Origin: Tubiluchus corallicola
Taxonomy: Eukaryota > Priapulida > Priapulimorpha > Priapulimorphida > Tubiluchidae
Assembly (NCBI GenBank): GCA_030141605.1
Contig: JAQGDQ010001534.1
Span: forward strand, 7,501-35,719
DNA length: 28,219 nucleotides
Reading direction: 5' to 3'
Shown here: piece after piece, positions 9,456-21,747 of the stretch
Numbering within the stretch: position 1 is the first letter of the stretch
Layout of the letters: the number at the start of each line of letters is the position of its first letter
The notes under the pieces: model-generated
The model's input: only the letters and a program-made list of their open reading frames with translations
Told to the model about the DNA's origin: nothing
The model's database searches: none
Position numbers and translations under genes: made by a program

Positions 9456-10682
9456 TTAATGAATTTATGAACTGCTCTCAGTGCAGAAATTACTAAAAAC
9501 ACTAATGAAAACATTAAGGCAAACTACAAAATTCACAAAGTTATCACAAAGAGGTCTAGCTAATAATTAAAATAGTGAATGTAAGGTGATAACCTAGAAC
9601 AATATGTTACATTTCAGATTTGTAAATATCTGTTAGATTATTTTGATACATGTAGAAATGTCAAAATGAATAAAAAAGAATTGTTCTGAAGTACTCCATT
9701 TCTAAAGAGTTAGACATGATGTGGTAGAGAAGCACTTTTTAAGTGATTATAAATTACTATCAAACTGCAAAATTGGAAATATGTCTGCCCCAAAACATCT
9801 TGTTAAACCACGATGCTTTTATTTGGCAATGTGCATGTATCTTTGCAGTTGTAGTTACCATGGTTACCTGACTATACGATGAAACTTCTATCAGATAACA
9901 AATGTTCGCTGACAATGATTAACATTAATCAACTTGTAATCAAATAGCTGTTCTTGTTGAATGAATGGGCATTGTCCATACCACCGGTCAGTCTCTCAGA
10001 GCTGCTAGCCTGCAAAACAACAAATCATTACTTTGTAAGCTAATAACAGCAATGCCATATTGCAAATATATAAAAAAAGAAAGGACCACATCACATATTG
10101 TAGCGTTATTTGTCTAGAACAATGAATTATAGTCGGTAAATGCCTTTGCAACACGAAATCCAATAAAAATATTAATTTCAGTCCATCAATAATTGGGATT
10201 GTCACTGGCAGCCAACAGTGATTATAACATCGTTATCATGGTATCAAAGGGAGCTTTTTTAATTAAGTTATGAAAGTAGCTAAAACACAAAAAGCTTAAG
10301 ACCACTAACTTGCATGTGAAATTCAGCATGACTTTAATACAGCATGCCATAAAAATGGTACATAGACAATTCTAACAAAGGAAAGGCTTTCACTATTTCA
10401 GATGTAATAATATTAATTTTTGTTTTACTCGCTGGATATCTATAACAATTTTATGTACTAATATTATGATAAAGCAAGGCATATCTCTATTTGTTTTTCA
10501 CAATATTTAGTAAATAAGTAAGTAAAATTTTATTTTCGAACTAAAAGTTCATAGAACACGCGTAATACACATACACATAAAATTTCCATAAAAAATAATT
10601 TAAGTACAACTTATACACATAATAAAATATAACGATTAATGAAAATTTTAAAAAATTAAACAAAATGGTTATTGGCAAATAT
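9456..10682. other. AT-rich region containing the CHMP1A 3' flank
   Basis: I see no gene. On the minus strand AATAAA at 10529-10534 lies about 150 nt after the CHMP1A stop codon and is the likely polyadenylation signal. Short ORFs at 10005-10205 and 10541-10780 show no protein-like pattern. Confidence 0.5.
10529..10534 (-). promoter_or_regulatory. Candidate CHMP1A polyadenylation signal
   Basis: Read on the minus strand this is AATAAA, about 150 nt downstream of the TGA at 10683-10685. It is a likely poly(A) signal by position and sequence, but AATAAA is common in DNA this AT-rich. Confidence 0.45.
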
Positions 10683-13600
10683 TCATGAATTATAATAGTT
10701 TGTATTGCACAGAACTTGCCTCCATCTAGGTGCAAATACGACAGAATAAAAACATGCCGGACAAGCAGATAGACAGACAAGCCAACTTCCGTAAACCAAT
10801 CTTAAGACAAGTTTCATTAAGAGTTTGTTTACATAAAAAATAAAAGCGGCCAAATTGCCCAACCTCTTTGCAAGTTGATCCTCCTGGACCGTCGAACGTT
10901 CCCCCACACTAGCTGCAGGAACGGAGGTACCGGGTTCAGCAAGCTGACTCGTTATCTCCAAGCCGTGTTCGTCAGCTACCTGTTTAATTAGTGAATCTAC
11001 CTGCTCGGCCGGAGTCGTTAAAGTCGTCGCAGTGCTCATGGAGTCTTCCATTGTCTGTAGAAACCAAAAAAGTTCAAACGTCGACAGCAACAACAAATGA
11101 ATAACAATTTGTCACTTGTATTATTATTGCTCTTCAGTGCTCACTCCAGATCGAGTCTTACTGTTATCAACACTGCCTTCTACCAAACTTAATAATAAAC
11201 TAACACAAGCTAGTCACCCTAAAATTGTATGTTAGGTAATTTTTTAAAACTGTTGCAATGTTCTAGACATTATTCGCAAGTGTAGCTTGCTTTTTGTACA
11301 AACAGTCTAATATTTAGTCATATAAAATACTGTGCCTACAGCGGGCAGTACATTGAAAGAATTTAAAATTACATCAAGTGTGCACAAAGACGTACATAGA
11401 AAATCTTCATTGTACATTAGAAAAATGATTAAGTTAAACACACTGTATTAGATAGGGGGTGCAATAAGGTAACCCCCTGTGGAACCTCCGTTTTCTTTAG
11501 CATTACGAGAAGCTCTTACACAAGCTAAATGACCCAGAAGGGTCAACCGATGATGTTTAACTGATGATAAAGATACACTACAATGGAATCTAGCAAATAC
11601 GTCTGTAGACTATGCAACAGTGGATTGTGGACAGTAACGGAAGACAAGAGTGTTAGGCATGAACCGGTTGATCAAGGTAAAACTCAGCAGGTAGAATGTG
11701 CCATGTTTTAGAATATTCAAGCACCTTATTGAGTAAGATCATTATTGAGTAAGACATTACTGAGACACTTGCGACAACATATTCTGTTATACTAGAATTT
11801 GCAAAGACATGAATACCTTAATGCACCAAACTTGTTTATCTCCAACATTTTCTGGAGTCTATAATGAGTCACACTTACCGCTGTTCTCACATCCAAGTCT
11901 TCAAACTCTTTTTCAAACTTCTCCATGATGCCAGACACTTTTTCTAAATCCATGGATTTCATGGCTTTTTCCAGTGCTTTCGTAACACCATCCATATTCT
12001 TTGCTACCTGCAAACAGGCGAATAACATTTAAAAACTGAATGTTTGAAATGGAATTTGTGAAACACCTTCTTGCATAAGTCATTAAACTTAAAGCAAAAG
12101 AAAACCCTTTACATACAGCTAAAAAATTCGTTTTGAAGCTTTGTGTCATCTACATACTGCCTTATTACATACAGAAGTTGTATTAGCAGCAATGCTGTAG
12201 AAACTTGAACATTTAAACTCTCATGATCACTGTCACATGCAGCTATTTTGAAATTCAATTGAGTAACTCAATTGAAACATCTTTAGATAACATTGTGTAA
12301 AGTTAGAAAAAATAATCAGAGCATTCGAAGTGCACACGTTAGCCCAGGTGTGCGCTCTGGAGAGGCCACTCCAGTGGTTCCAGGATCGGATTGTTCAGCC
12401 ACAGTCTACACTGCAGCTCCAACAATGTGATCAATAACTGACTCTCTGGGTGCACACTCCACCGACTGTGGCTGTCTTCCGAGACAGAAGGATGCCAGCC
12501 AACAAAGTGTAAAAACTAGAAAGCAATTTTATCTTTTCCCATCGTATCCTATTCCAACAGATAAAAAGAGAGAATGTCTATTCCTCACAATCAGCTTGAA
12601 TTAATAAATGACCATAACAAGAATTCTTTATTACTTTAAAAATTTGAAAGCACTTAAATACTGATACCTACGCTTAGAGAATTATTACACTAATCTAATA
12701 AAATTAGAATGTCTCCTTTACATGAAAGTATTTTTGTAAAGCCAACGAACTTCTTTGTTCTGTGTATTCTATTTATCCAGTTCAAAGTAAAATTTTATCT
12801 CAAAGACTGTTCAGTACATAAGAATACATACAGATTTCATTGTCAGTGCACTCTGTACTTTTGATGACACGGCATCAACTCTTGAAGCCATTCGTAGAAA
12901 ATTTAACGATTCATTCTTTTTTCTGATGGCATTTTCTGCATAGATTTTTGCACCTTCAGTGTTGCCTTGTTGCAGAGCCTGAAACGATTACCTTACTAAT
13001 AATTACTGTGCATTGATGCATCAGAGGCTGCACAGTTCCTCATTTTTGCAATGGTATTGAAATTGGAGCTTTTCATACAAAATCGACTGCAAACCCAACA
13101 CATAAATGGAAAGCAGTTTATGTGAACTCTGGATGATGTGGACAGTTAGGTATAACATTATTCTATCTCAAGAGTAAAACAAAAGCATCATGCTATGTTA
13201 TTAAAAATGACACAGAATGTTATGGCAAAAGTTATTTTATCTAGCTTATTAGTGAATAAACTTGTAGAACATTCTGATAACATTTCGACAGAAAAATGCA
13301 ACAGGTCATGAATAGTCCTAGAATTTATATTGAACTTCAGTGGACGCAGCTATGCAGTACAGACTATTCAGCATAGTAACATCGGCCACAAAAAATTTTG
13401 TTTCTGTCTTACCTCATGAACTCAAAAGATGTCTATAGGGCGGGAAGAAAAAACTTTCTAAGCTTTGCACATGTTTACAGCTGAATGTCTGAATTGTGGA
13501 ATATTCAAAACTAGTTGAAATCAAAGTTTGTTTATTTCCCACTGGTTAGCAGTAATATTGTAAATTTTTTCAATGCACATTTTTCACACTTTGTTTTTTA

Positions 13601-16600
13601 CTTTTGCGTAACTAAATTATAGATCGATTATCGTATAGTCTCTTTTTTGTATTAACAAAGTGTATGTTCTGATAATTATGGTATAAGCGGCAACACTACT
13701 CAGCCGTTAATACACCAATTTGGTGGAAAATTCGATACCTTTTAGCCTCTAATACAATGATCATCATACAAAACGGCAACCACAGCCAAGAGTTAGCCGT
13801 GGAAAAAATGGCCGCGTCCTGTGTCCACCGAAGGAACGATGTTATAATAATTATTGCATTTTATGTTTTAAATTAACAAAATACACTTTTATATAACTGT
13901 GACAAGTAAGTATATGAATGCACAAAAAATTATAAAATTCCCGGCCGGATGTGCAATACAAAAATGCAACCCAGACGATTAGACGGAAACAGAAGTATTT
14001 TATTGCTGGCCTAAGAAAGGAAGTTAAGTGACATGCCAACAATAAAAAATAACATTCAATATTTAGAAGCTGCTCAGTACTAGGTAAAAATGTCCGGCTG
14101 TTAAATATTGAGATTATATGACAACACAAATTACAAAATATACTGAAAGCATTTCCAAGACAAATTTTCAGACATGTAAAGCTGATTACATTTGCCTCAA
14201 ATATTTCTTTTCAAATTTCACTATCAGCTATCATAGCCAAACCTCCCAAATATTCGTAGAAATGCATGCAATGTCTACCAAAAGGACGTTTGTTAGATGG
14301 TTATATTATATAACAGCAAACCGTCTCACCATTAACATTTCGGAGCAACAGTGTATTAGTCTAGCAGCACTTTAAAGGTTCTTGTTAGCACAGTATATGT
14401 TTTTAAGAATAAACATGGTTTGTTCACCAGCCAATACTGGCTAGAATCTCTCCATCGAGCATCATTCAGAATACAAATTTATGCACACAACAACCAATGC
14501 ATGGTAGAACATCGAAAATCTCCGAAAATTTATTACAAATGTTAGACTGATTTCTCAGCAGTTAGCTGAATACAAGTTAAAAAGTTGGCATCAGCCTTCT
14601 AAACCATAAGAAGCAAAATAGACAAACTAACCTTCTTTATTTTAGCTGTTTGCGCTTTCTGGTCTTTTTCCGCTTTCCGTGATAACCTCTCCAACTGCTT
14701 GGTGGTAAACTATAATAAAAAAATATAGAAACTTATAAAGTTTATAGAAACTATTAAATATTATTCACAATCTCAGATAATTTGTTAAAACATTAAAACT
14801 GTTTCTAGATCAGTTTCCCCGAGGCAAAGGAAACGTCTGAGAATGAAATCATAGTACAAGCTCGGCTCTAAGTCAAACTCTATCATGCCTAACTGTGTGC
14901 TTGCATACCAAAACCGTCCATAAGACGGCATAGTTAAAACTGCGTTATGATGCTTCAAAGTAGAATGACCAAAAAATGTCAATTTTTCGGATTTTATAAA
15001 AACCAACGCTAAATATAAGGGACTTTTCTATCGTAGCAAAAGTTATCAAGAAAGTGTTCAAAAGGCACCTAAAATTTAATTTTACAACTCCTTACCCACT
15101 TTTCTGTCTAGAGACTAGGACTGCAATTATTGTAAAAAACTCTTATTTTCAAACTCCAATTGTAGCTCGTAGAAGCAATCATTTTGCTTTGAATTTTCCC
15201 TGTTGCCAAGCCCAGATCTTCGTCAGAAAGAGCCATCTAGTGGGTTTAAGCATAACTTTAATATGCTCTTGTAAATCCATACCAACCAGCATTTGTACTG
15301 TTGCTAAGTGTTCTGTAGAAATGCGACAAAAAACAATGGCTAACTTTAACAGCAATTTCTTCAAGATTATGTTTTTCAGTATCCTGCACCTTCAACATGG
15401 ATTATCTCAGCTTAGAAATAACATAGAGCGGTGAACTTGGTATCAAAATGATCATCATGAAATGGAGACTCAGTACATTTGAATAACTAGAAAAGCTTAA
15501 TTGCCGACTTATGAACGATTTTGATATGCAAGCTCGATTTAGATGACTCTGCTCGTTCAACGTTTTAGCCCAGAGCACTACAGTAGGCGCCGCTTAATAG
15601 ACTCACACTGGGACCGACGTTTTTTGACCCAATTAACTGACTGAACCTATTAACCGATGGGTGTTGTATTACAGGTATAGAAGTATGAGTCATCAGCTTA
15701 CTATGCGCTGCAAAGGTTTTTAATGAATTTTAGAAACGAACTAATCACTAAATTCCTATGTGCAGGAAAAATTAGAAAATATATTTTAAAATATTTATTT
15801 ATATAAGTGAATTAGCAATAAATTAAAAGTATATTTTTCTAGATCACAGACATTTCTAAATCTATTTATTTGCAAAAATTACAAAAATTCCTTCAAAGTC
15901 GGCTGCTTCATTTTCTTGTGAAGAAGTTGGCCCACAAAGTTTTCGTAATTATAAAAACGTTGAAAATCTGTTGTTGTGTGTGACTAAAACAGTTTTGAAT
16001 CGTCCGCTCACTTACATTACCCTTATTTGCTATATGATGTTTAGCCTTGAAAGTCACAAGGTATACAGGCTGATTACTGTGCCTGCATCTTTGACTGTTA
16101 ACTGATTAAGCCTGAAAGCGTGATTTGCAACGAGAGCATCAAAAGTAAAGCGCTTGGCAAGTGACTAAATGTTTAGCTTCCAGAAATTCTTTGGGCAACA
16201 GTGGGCGAGCAAGTAACAGATTCAAAGCAGAACTACTACACTAGCATGTTAGCGCTTGATAAATGTAGCTACTTACGAAAAAAACGGTACTTAACATGAC
16301 TGTTTCTGCATACATATTGCACAAAAGGGAAATAAAGATGACATAAAAGTAGGAAAAGTTCTTTGGGCACATCCAAATATCTTATTTTAAGTCGATGAAG
16401 GAAAAGTATTGAGTCAATTATGCCGAGTTATTTGAGTCAATTACCGATAGCTTTTATGCGTATTTGAATAGAAAAATAGAAACGGCCCTTCCAGGCGTTA
16501 TTCAGTCAATTAAACGATTGAGTCTATTAACCGTGAGTCTATTAAGCGGCGCCTACTGTACCACTCTACAACAAAATACCATCACATGGACCAAATGCAT

Positions 16601-17002
16601 TGAAAAATCCAGACATGTAAAACAGCAGAGCTCTTTTGAAGTCATCAAGATATGAGCTACACAAGTTTCCACGAGAAGCCCTTTTAAAGGAACCCATTTT
16701 ACCATATGCGTGTGGTAAACATTTTTTATATTCTCAACTCACCCGCAGTTGGAAGATTGCATCTGCAAAAAAGGAAAAATGATTAATTCCGCTTGAACGA
16801 ACTATTCACTAAGTAAACCACTAATCTGTCGACAAAATTATTAAAAGCATAATTTGATTTTAAGCCTTCTTATAACTATTCATATGGTTAACATTGCTAA
16901 GCAGCATAATGAAACAGATTTTTAAAACTATACTTTGTAATAAAAAAATGAAGCACATATGAAAAAGACTTGATGAGAATACCTACCTTCCATATTAGGC
17001 AT
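10683..17002 (-). CDS. CHMP1A: ESCRT-III subunit CHMP1A, six exons
   Basis: The coding exons, in gene order, are 17002-16987, 16762-16743, 14709-14632, 12978-12832, 12007-11879 and 11054-10683. All introns are GT-AG and the frame is kept, giving 253 residues from the first ATG or 250 from the second. The second start (MEDAIFQLRF) matches the usual CHMP1A N-terminus best. Recognisable blocks are [10 protein letters not shown] and [10 protein letters not shown] (exon 4), SMDLEKVS (exon 5), and [14 protein letters not shown] with EQVDSLI (exon 6). The MIM1-type tail [11 protein letters not shown] is at 188-198. CHMP1A is a charged helical protein that assembles on endosomal and midbody membranes; its MIM binds MIT domains of VPS4 and spastin. 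Known members end two residues after this motif (about 196 aa). Here 55 more residues follow, including a hydrophobic run. Introns hold a miniature transposon and a structured island. Confidence 0.93.
12331..12508. other. GC-rich hairpin-forming island in a CHMP1A intron
   Basis: In an AT-rich intron this 180-bp patch is clearly richer in GC and packed with perfect short inverted repeats. These are GCACAC/GTGTGC (12332-12337 and 12348-12353), CTGGAG/CTCCAG (12357-12362 and 12369-12374), CCACAGTC/GACTGTGG (12399-12406 and 12464-12471) and CTGTCT/AGACAG with a 4-nt loop (12472-12487). It may be a structured non-coding RNA, a SINE body or a conserved repeat fragment. No box C/D or H/ACA motifs were established. 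Confidence 0.45.
15581..16558. mobile_element. TA-flanked miniature DNA transposon in a CHMP1A intron
   Basis: The left end CAGTAGGCGCCGCTTAATAG continues to 15606 and is repeated inverted, without mismatch, at 16533-16558. Both ends are bordered by TA (15579-15580 and 16559-16560). CAGT ends plus TA target sites fit the Tc1/mariner/pogo group. Further inward, phrases such as CTATTAACCG recur near both ends. The 978-bp interior has no transposase frame, so it is non-autonomous. The well-preserved terminal repeats suggest a fairly recent insertion. Confidence 0.85.
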
Positions 17003-17210
17003 CTTCACTGTTTATTCTTGAAAATCAATTCTAGAAATAAGAATAAGATGGTTGTGGTTTTTTCTAATAAAATTAAAAGAGTATAGATATTTATAAGAAA
17101 GGAATATATTTTGTCTAAAACTTTCAGTCCACTTAAAATGAATAAAGTTTAAAGGTTATGTAATTAAGTAGATATTTTCATTTTATTGAGCTTGTATGCA
17201 ATTTTTAATA
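17003..17210 (-). promoter_or_regulatory. CHMP1A 5' untranslated and proximal promoter region
   Basis: This is the 208 bp between the CHMP1A start codon and the Tigger-like element. It is AT-rich, with no clear TATA box or CpG-rich core. The start context on the minus strand is CAGTGAAGATG. Assignment rests on position only. Confidence 0.4.
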
Positions 17211-17665
17211 CAGTGTTCCCTCGCTACTTCGCGGTTCGTTTATCGTGGACTCGCTGTTTCGCGGGTTTTCAAAAATATTAATGTAAAATATTTATCGAGG
17301 TATTTTAGCTGTTTCGCGGGTTTTTGCGGTACTCCATCTAAAGTATTTTTGCACAAGCGTAGTACGTAAGGTATAGATGTTATGAATTTTGCATAAAAAC
17401 GACAAAATGTATAAAAATATATTAAAAATATTAATTCTAACATTAAAAGAATATTATAAATCATAAAAAATTACCATTTACAGCAAACAGTGTATTTATT
17501 CGGCAGATGAATACACATCAAAAATGAAATGTAGTACTCGCGCCCGCTTGAGATGCTACTTGCCGACGTGAGACTACTAAAATAAGTATAGCCCCTACTT
17601 CGCAGAAATTTACTTATTACTGGTGGGCCTGAAATGGAACACCTGTGATAAGTGACGGAACACTG
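17211..17665. mobile_element. Tigger/pogo-like miniature element
   Basis: The left end CAGTGTTCCCTCGCTACTTC with CGCGGTTCG after it, and the right end, which reads inverted CAGTGTTCCGTCACTTATCA, are the imperfect inverted termini typical of Tigger/pogo-like elements of many animals. Both are bordered by TA (17209-17210 and 17666-17667). The 455-bp interior carries motifs such as TGTTTCGCGGG but no transposase. It lies 209 bp upstream of the CHMP1A start codon, in its promoter region. Confidence 0.85.
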
Positions 17666-17667
17666 TA

Positions 17668-19478
17668 TTTTAATTCTCCTGTTTTTGACAAGCAACAAAG
17701 GGCTCGCTTTAAACTATTTGTTAACGAAATGAAAATATAAAATCAGCGATGATCCACACAAATTTGTTACAGTAATGTACATTTCATTCAAGATTTGTCT
17801 GCAATAGGAGTGATGGAACTGTGTACAAGCTTAATGAAACAAAATATCTAAGATTTTAAATTTCCATTCCGATAAGATGTCATATTCATACTTAATTATA
17901 CCCAAGTGTGCGATCATAACCACCATGCACTATCCCGTGTGAAATGCAACGACAGGCAAGTGATATTCACAAGTATAAACTATTAGAAAATTGTGGTGCA
18001 CACTTATTTTAAAATATTTAAGCAAAATAAACAAAATTAAAATAACTTATAACAGTAGAACTTCAGCGCATTTGAACAACAGTAAAATAATTTTAAGATA
18101 TGCATCAAGGAAAGGCCAATTCAATGAAACGAGCTAATGCAGTGCAATATTTTTCAATAGGTACTCATTTTTACACCTTTTTTTACAAATTGGCCAACCT
18201 ACTAATAGGACAGCAGCAGAACTAAAAGTAAAACCGCTTATTATTAATCAAGTCCAAACAAAAAGTAAGGATGCTTTGAACCTTAACTTCGTCACAACCA
18301 ACGCATGCATGCAACTTACAAAATAAATTACGAAAAACTCATGAACAAATATTAGATCAACTGGCTAAACTACTTTAATGCACTATTCAGCATTTTGCAT
18401 TTAATTATTTTAGAAAACAACAACAATGACAAAAATCACGTAGGAATGAGTAATAGCGCATACCTTTCGTCTGTGTTATTATTTGTTTTTCAGCAAAGAC
18501 TTATAATGATTTCTATCCGAAGTTCCAGCGCATCCACAATGACCGTGTCTCTATATACAGTGGTCCCTCATGCATATGAATAACCTGTGCACTACTTGAA
18601 CGGTCTTAAAGGAGAATCTGTTTTGTAGTAAATTTTTTATCGTCCATGAACTTCCTATTATCAATCTATTAATAAGTCTATTTGTCATTTCGTTTTCGAA
18701 ATAGATTGTCAACAAAATGCAAATTATTATAGAAATTTGAACTGTAATTCTCCTCAGCGAGTAAGGTCGTCATCTAATCAGAGACATTAACATGCATTAC
18801 TGAAAATGGTCAAACGTATTTCCCTAGAAGACTGTGCGACAGATGTTGATTTGCTGCTATTTGTTTTGGCATGCTTCTCAACATGAAAATGGCTTTTTTT
18901 CAAAAAATGACTGAATGCACCCACTAGACAATACATTAACCATTTTATTTTTTTCAAATTAACTTGCAAACAGAAGAGATGACATTAACTAAATATTTAA
19001 TTACCTTCGACTAACCATTTTTCTGACAGAATTTATCAAAATAATGTATGGCAATAAACAAAGCAAAAAGAACAACTCACAATAAAGCTAATTTAGCATG
19101 TTTAAAACAAATCATTAACTCAGTAACACTAGGTAACATGATATTTCTTTAGACCAATTTATTCTGTTTATCGACGTATGTGTGGTAACAGAAAGCATTT
19201 CAACCTGTAATTTCAACTTTTAATCCTCTGTATTTGCAGATATATTTTGTCATTTTGTGTAGACTTATATGTGTTTTTTCAGCTCCTTTATATTTTTATT
19301 GCTTCTGGCACGGACCAGATGTTAAGCACGTATGAAAATCTTAAATTGGCAAAATTGGAAAATTACTCGCGATAGTGACACGGATGGCGTAACGCTTTGT
19401 CTACAACACCAGAACATGTCTAGTAACACAAACATACAATAGCTTGCACAAATAAATAAATATTGAGCGACTTTCGTC
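17668..19478. other. Intergenic AT-rich DNA, no recognised gene
   Basis: No protein family, RNA gene or clear repeat was recognised. A solitary TACAGTGGTCCCTCATGC (near 18557) resembles a Tigger/pogo terminus, but I found no inverted partner. Short ORFs at 18395-18583 and 18787-18969 look random. Confidence 0.5.
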
Positions 19479-21695
19479 ATATATATATATATATATAATA
19501 ATCTTTATTTGCCATTAAAAACATTGATAATCACTGATAAAAACTTTATAGAGATAATCAATCAGTGTTAGTTAATAAAAACTTACACTGCTGAAGGCAA
19601 ATGCGTCAGTGCAATCTAAACTACTGTGCAGTAATGACGAATAAAATCAAACATATTTACAACCATATACAAAAAAATAAAAAATAAAAAAAAACAAACT
19701 ATGATTTAATTAATATGGCCGTGGGTATATGAATTCTGAATTAGTGTGTATGTTGTCGTACTGGTGTGATGGCATTTCATATCTGGTTAATATTAGTGAT
19801 TTTAATTTTGTTTTAAATGCTGACAGGGACTTGATTTGTTTAACCTGTAATGGTAGAGAATTCCAAAGTAAAATTGCTTGTTTGATTACAGAGTTCGTTC
19901 CATAGTGGGTATTTGTCCTAATTTGTTTTAGATTGCTTGTTCTGGAATTAACGATAGGATTTGGAAAAAAGGTAAATCTGTTATTCTGGAATGGTTTGCT
20001 GATGTTGTTAATGTATTTAAATATAAAGAGCAGAGTAAAATATTCTTTGTGTGCTTCAATGATTGGGAATTTTAAAGTTTTTCTCAGGTTAGTTGTTGAA
20101 GTTTTGAATTTTTGTCTACCTGCCTTGTGTTTGTATGAGTACCCAGCTATCAATCTCAACGCATAGTTTTGAAGGAGATTTAATTTTAAGTAATTTTCTC
20201 TTTTGGTTTTTTGAAGTAGCGTACATCCATATAAGAAGTGTGGTAGAACTAAAGTTTTATATATTAGTGTTTTAGTTTCCTTTGTTAGTTGCCCTTTAAC
20301 TTGTCGGAGATATGATGTGCTAGATGCCATTTTTGTGTATATGTTATTAAAGTGATCATCCCATGAAAGATTATTGTCTACTTGTATGCCCAGGAATTTA
20401 ACATTGTTAGTTTGTTTGATTACAGCATTATCTATTGTCAAAGTGGTTGATGATGCATCATTAGTATTTAATGAGGGTGACAGTATCATGAATTCTGTTT
20501 TGTCATTATTCATTTTTAGCTTGTAATGACTAAATGCCATATTTATATTTTTTATATCTTCTTCTAAATAATTTTTTGCAGTTTGGACATTTTCATGGGC
20601 TATGTAGATTGTAGTGTCATCAGCGTATTGCGTTATTTGTGAGTGTTTTAATACACTGGATATGTTGTTTATATATAGGCAAAATAATAACGGACCTAGT
20701 AGTGTTCCTTGCGGTATACCTCTGTTTAACGTGGCCCAGTCAGAAAAGTTGGTTGTATCTAACTTTACTCGTTGTTGTCTATCTTTGAGATAATTTTGTA
20801 TCAGTTTTAACGATATCGAATCTAATCCGATTTGTTTTAAATTATCGTAAAGTAGTTCGTGATTAATGCTATCGAAAGCTTTACTTAAATCCAAAAATGC
20901 TGCTAAAATGTATTGCTTGTTGTCTAAACTATGTCTCCAATTTTCTGTTGTGTGTATTAGGGCGTCAATGGTTGAATGGTGTTTACGGAAGCCAAACTGA
21001 TGTTTTGATAAAAGTTCATGTTTATTTACATATGAATTTATCTGATCATAAATTACCCTTTCCCAAACTTTGCCGAAACAATGGATTACGGAAATTGGGC
21101 GATAATTCATGGGATCACATTTTGGATCTTTTTTATGGATTGGAGTCACGTTTGCCATTTTACATACCGTTGGAAATTCGCCTCTCATAATTATCTGATT
21201 AGCAATGTAAGTCATATGCGGGGCTATTACAGAAGCGCTATCTTTTAGAATTTTGATAGGAATATCTGATGGTCCACTCCCTTTGTTGGAACTTAGGTTA
21301 TTTAATATGTCGTTAATTTCTCCTACTGTGACGCTTTTGAATGAGAATACTGTGTTAGACGATTTGTTTTTTAATTTGTTAATTATATTATTGCTAATAT
21401 GAGAAGCCATTCCCTTAAAATTTCCAAGATTCAGGAATATTGCATTTAGCGCGTTGGCAATATCTTTGGGTTTTGTAATAACAGTGTTGTTGATCTTAAT
21501 TTCGTCAACACGCGTTAGTTTGTTACGACATTTATTTATTACATTGTTAATAATTTTCCATTTTTCTTTAGTATTTGTTGCGTTTTTACATTGTTGTTGT
21601 ATATGTTTATTTTTCAAGCATTTATTAAGATTATTAAATTGATTTCTCTTTTTTTTATAATTGTTATGATTGTATTTAGTTTTGTTCTTTTCCCA
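19479..21695 (-). mobile_element. 5'-truncated non-LTR retrotransposon (LINE)
   Basis: The minus-strand frame 21695-19710 is open for about 660 codons and encodes a LINE reverse transcriptase with its linker and C-terminal region. Motifs, numbered from the TTG codon at 21617, are NYRPIS (171), QFGFRKHHST (207), FLDLSKAFDSINH (241), GIPQGTLLGP (300), the catalytic YADD (331-334) and FLGIQVDNNLSW (408-419). The order and spacing fit the jockey/CR1-like range of LINEs. No endonuclease or ORF1 lies upstream; the frame begins in the endonuclease-RT linker, typical of 5' truncation during target-primed reverse transcription. The 3' end has AATAAA (19504-19509) and an (AT)9 tail (19479-19496). All the listed RT motifs are intact, suggesting a young copy. 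It cannot move alone without its missing domains. Confidence 0.92.
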
Positions 21696-21747
21696 TTATA
21701 TCATCACATGCGTTAGAGTCATCTGCTTCATGAATTTCATCTACGAT

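Noticed and set aside
11913-12149. Separate short protein on the minus strand
   Set aside because: It is a shadow frame over CHMP1A exon 5 and intron sequence. The correct frame of exon 5 matches CHMP1A.
18557-18580. Second Tigger-like terminus (CAGTGGTCCCTC)
   Set aside because: No inverted partner was found within the window, so an element cannot be claimed.
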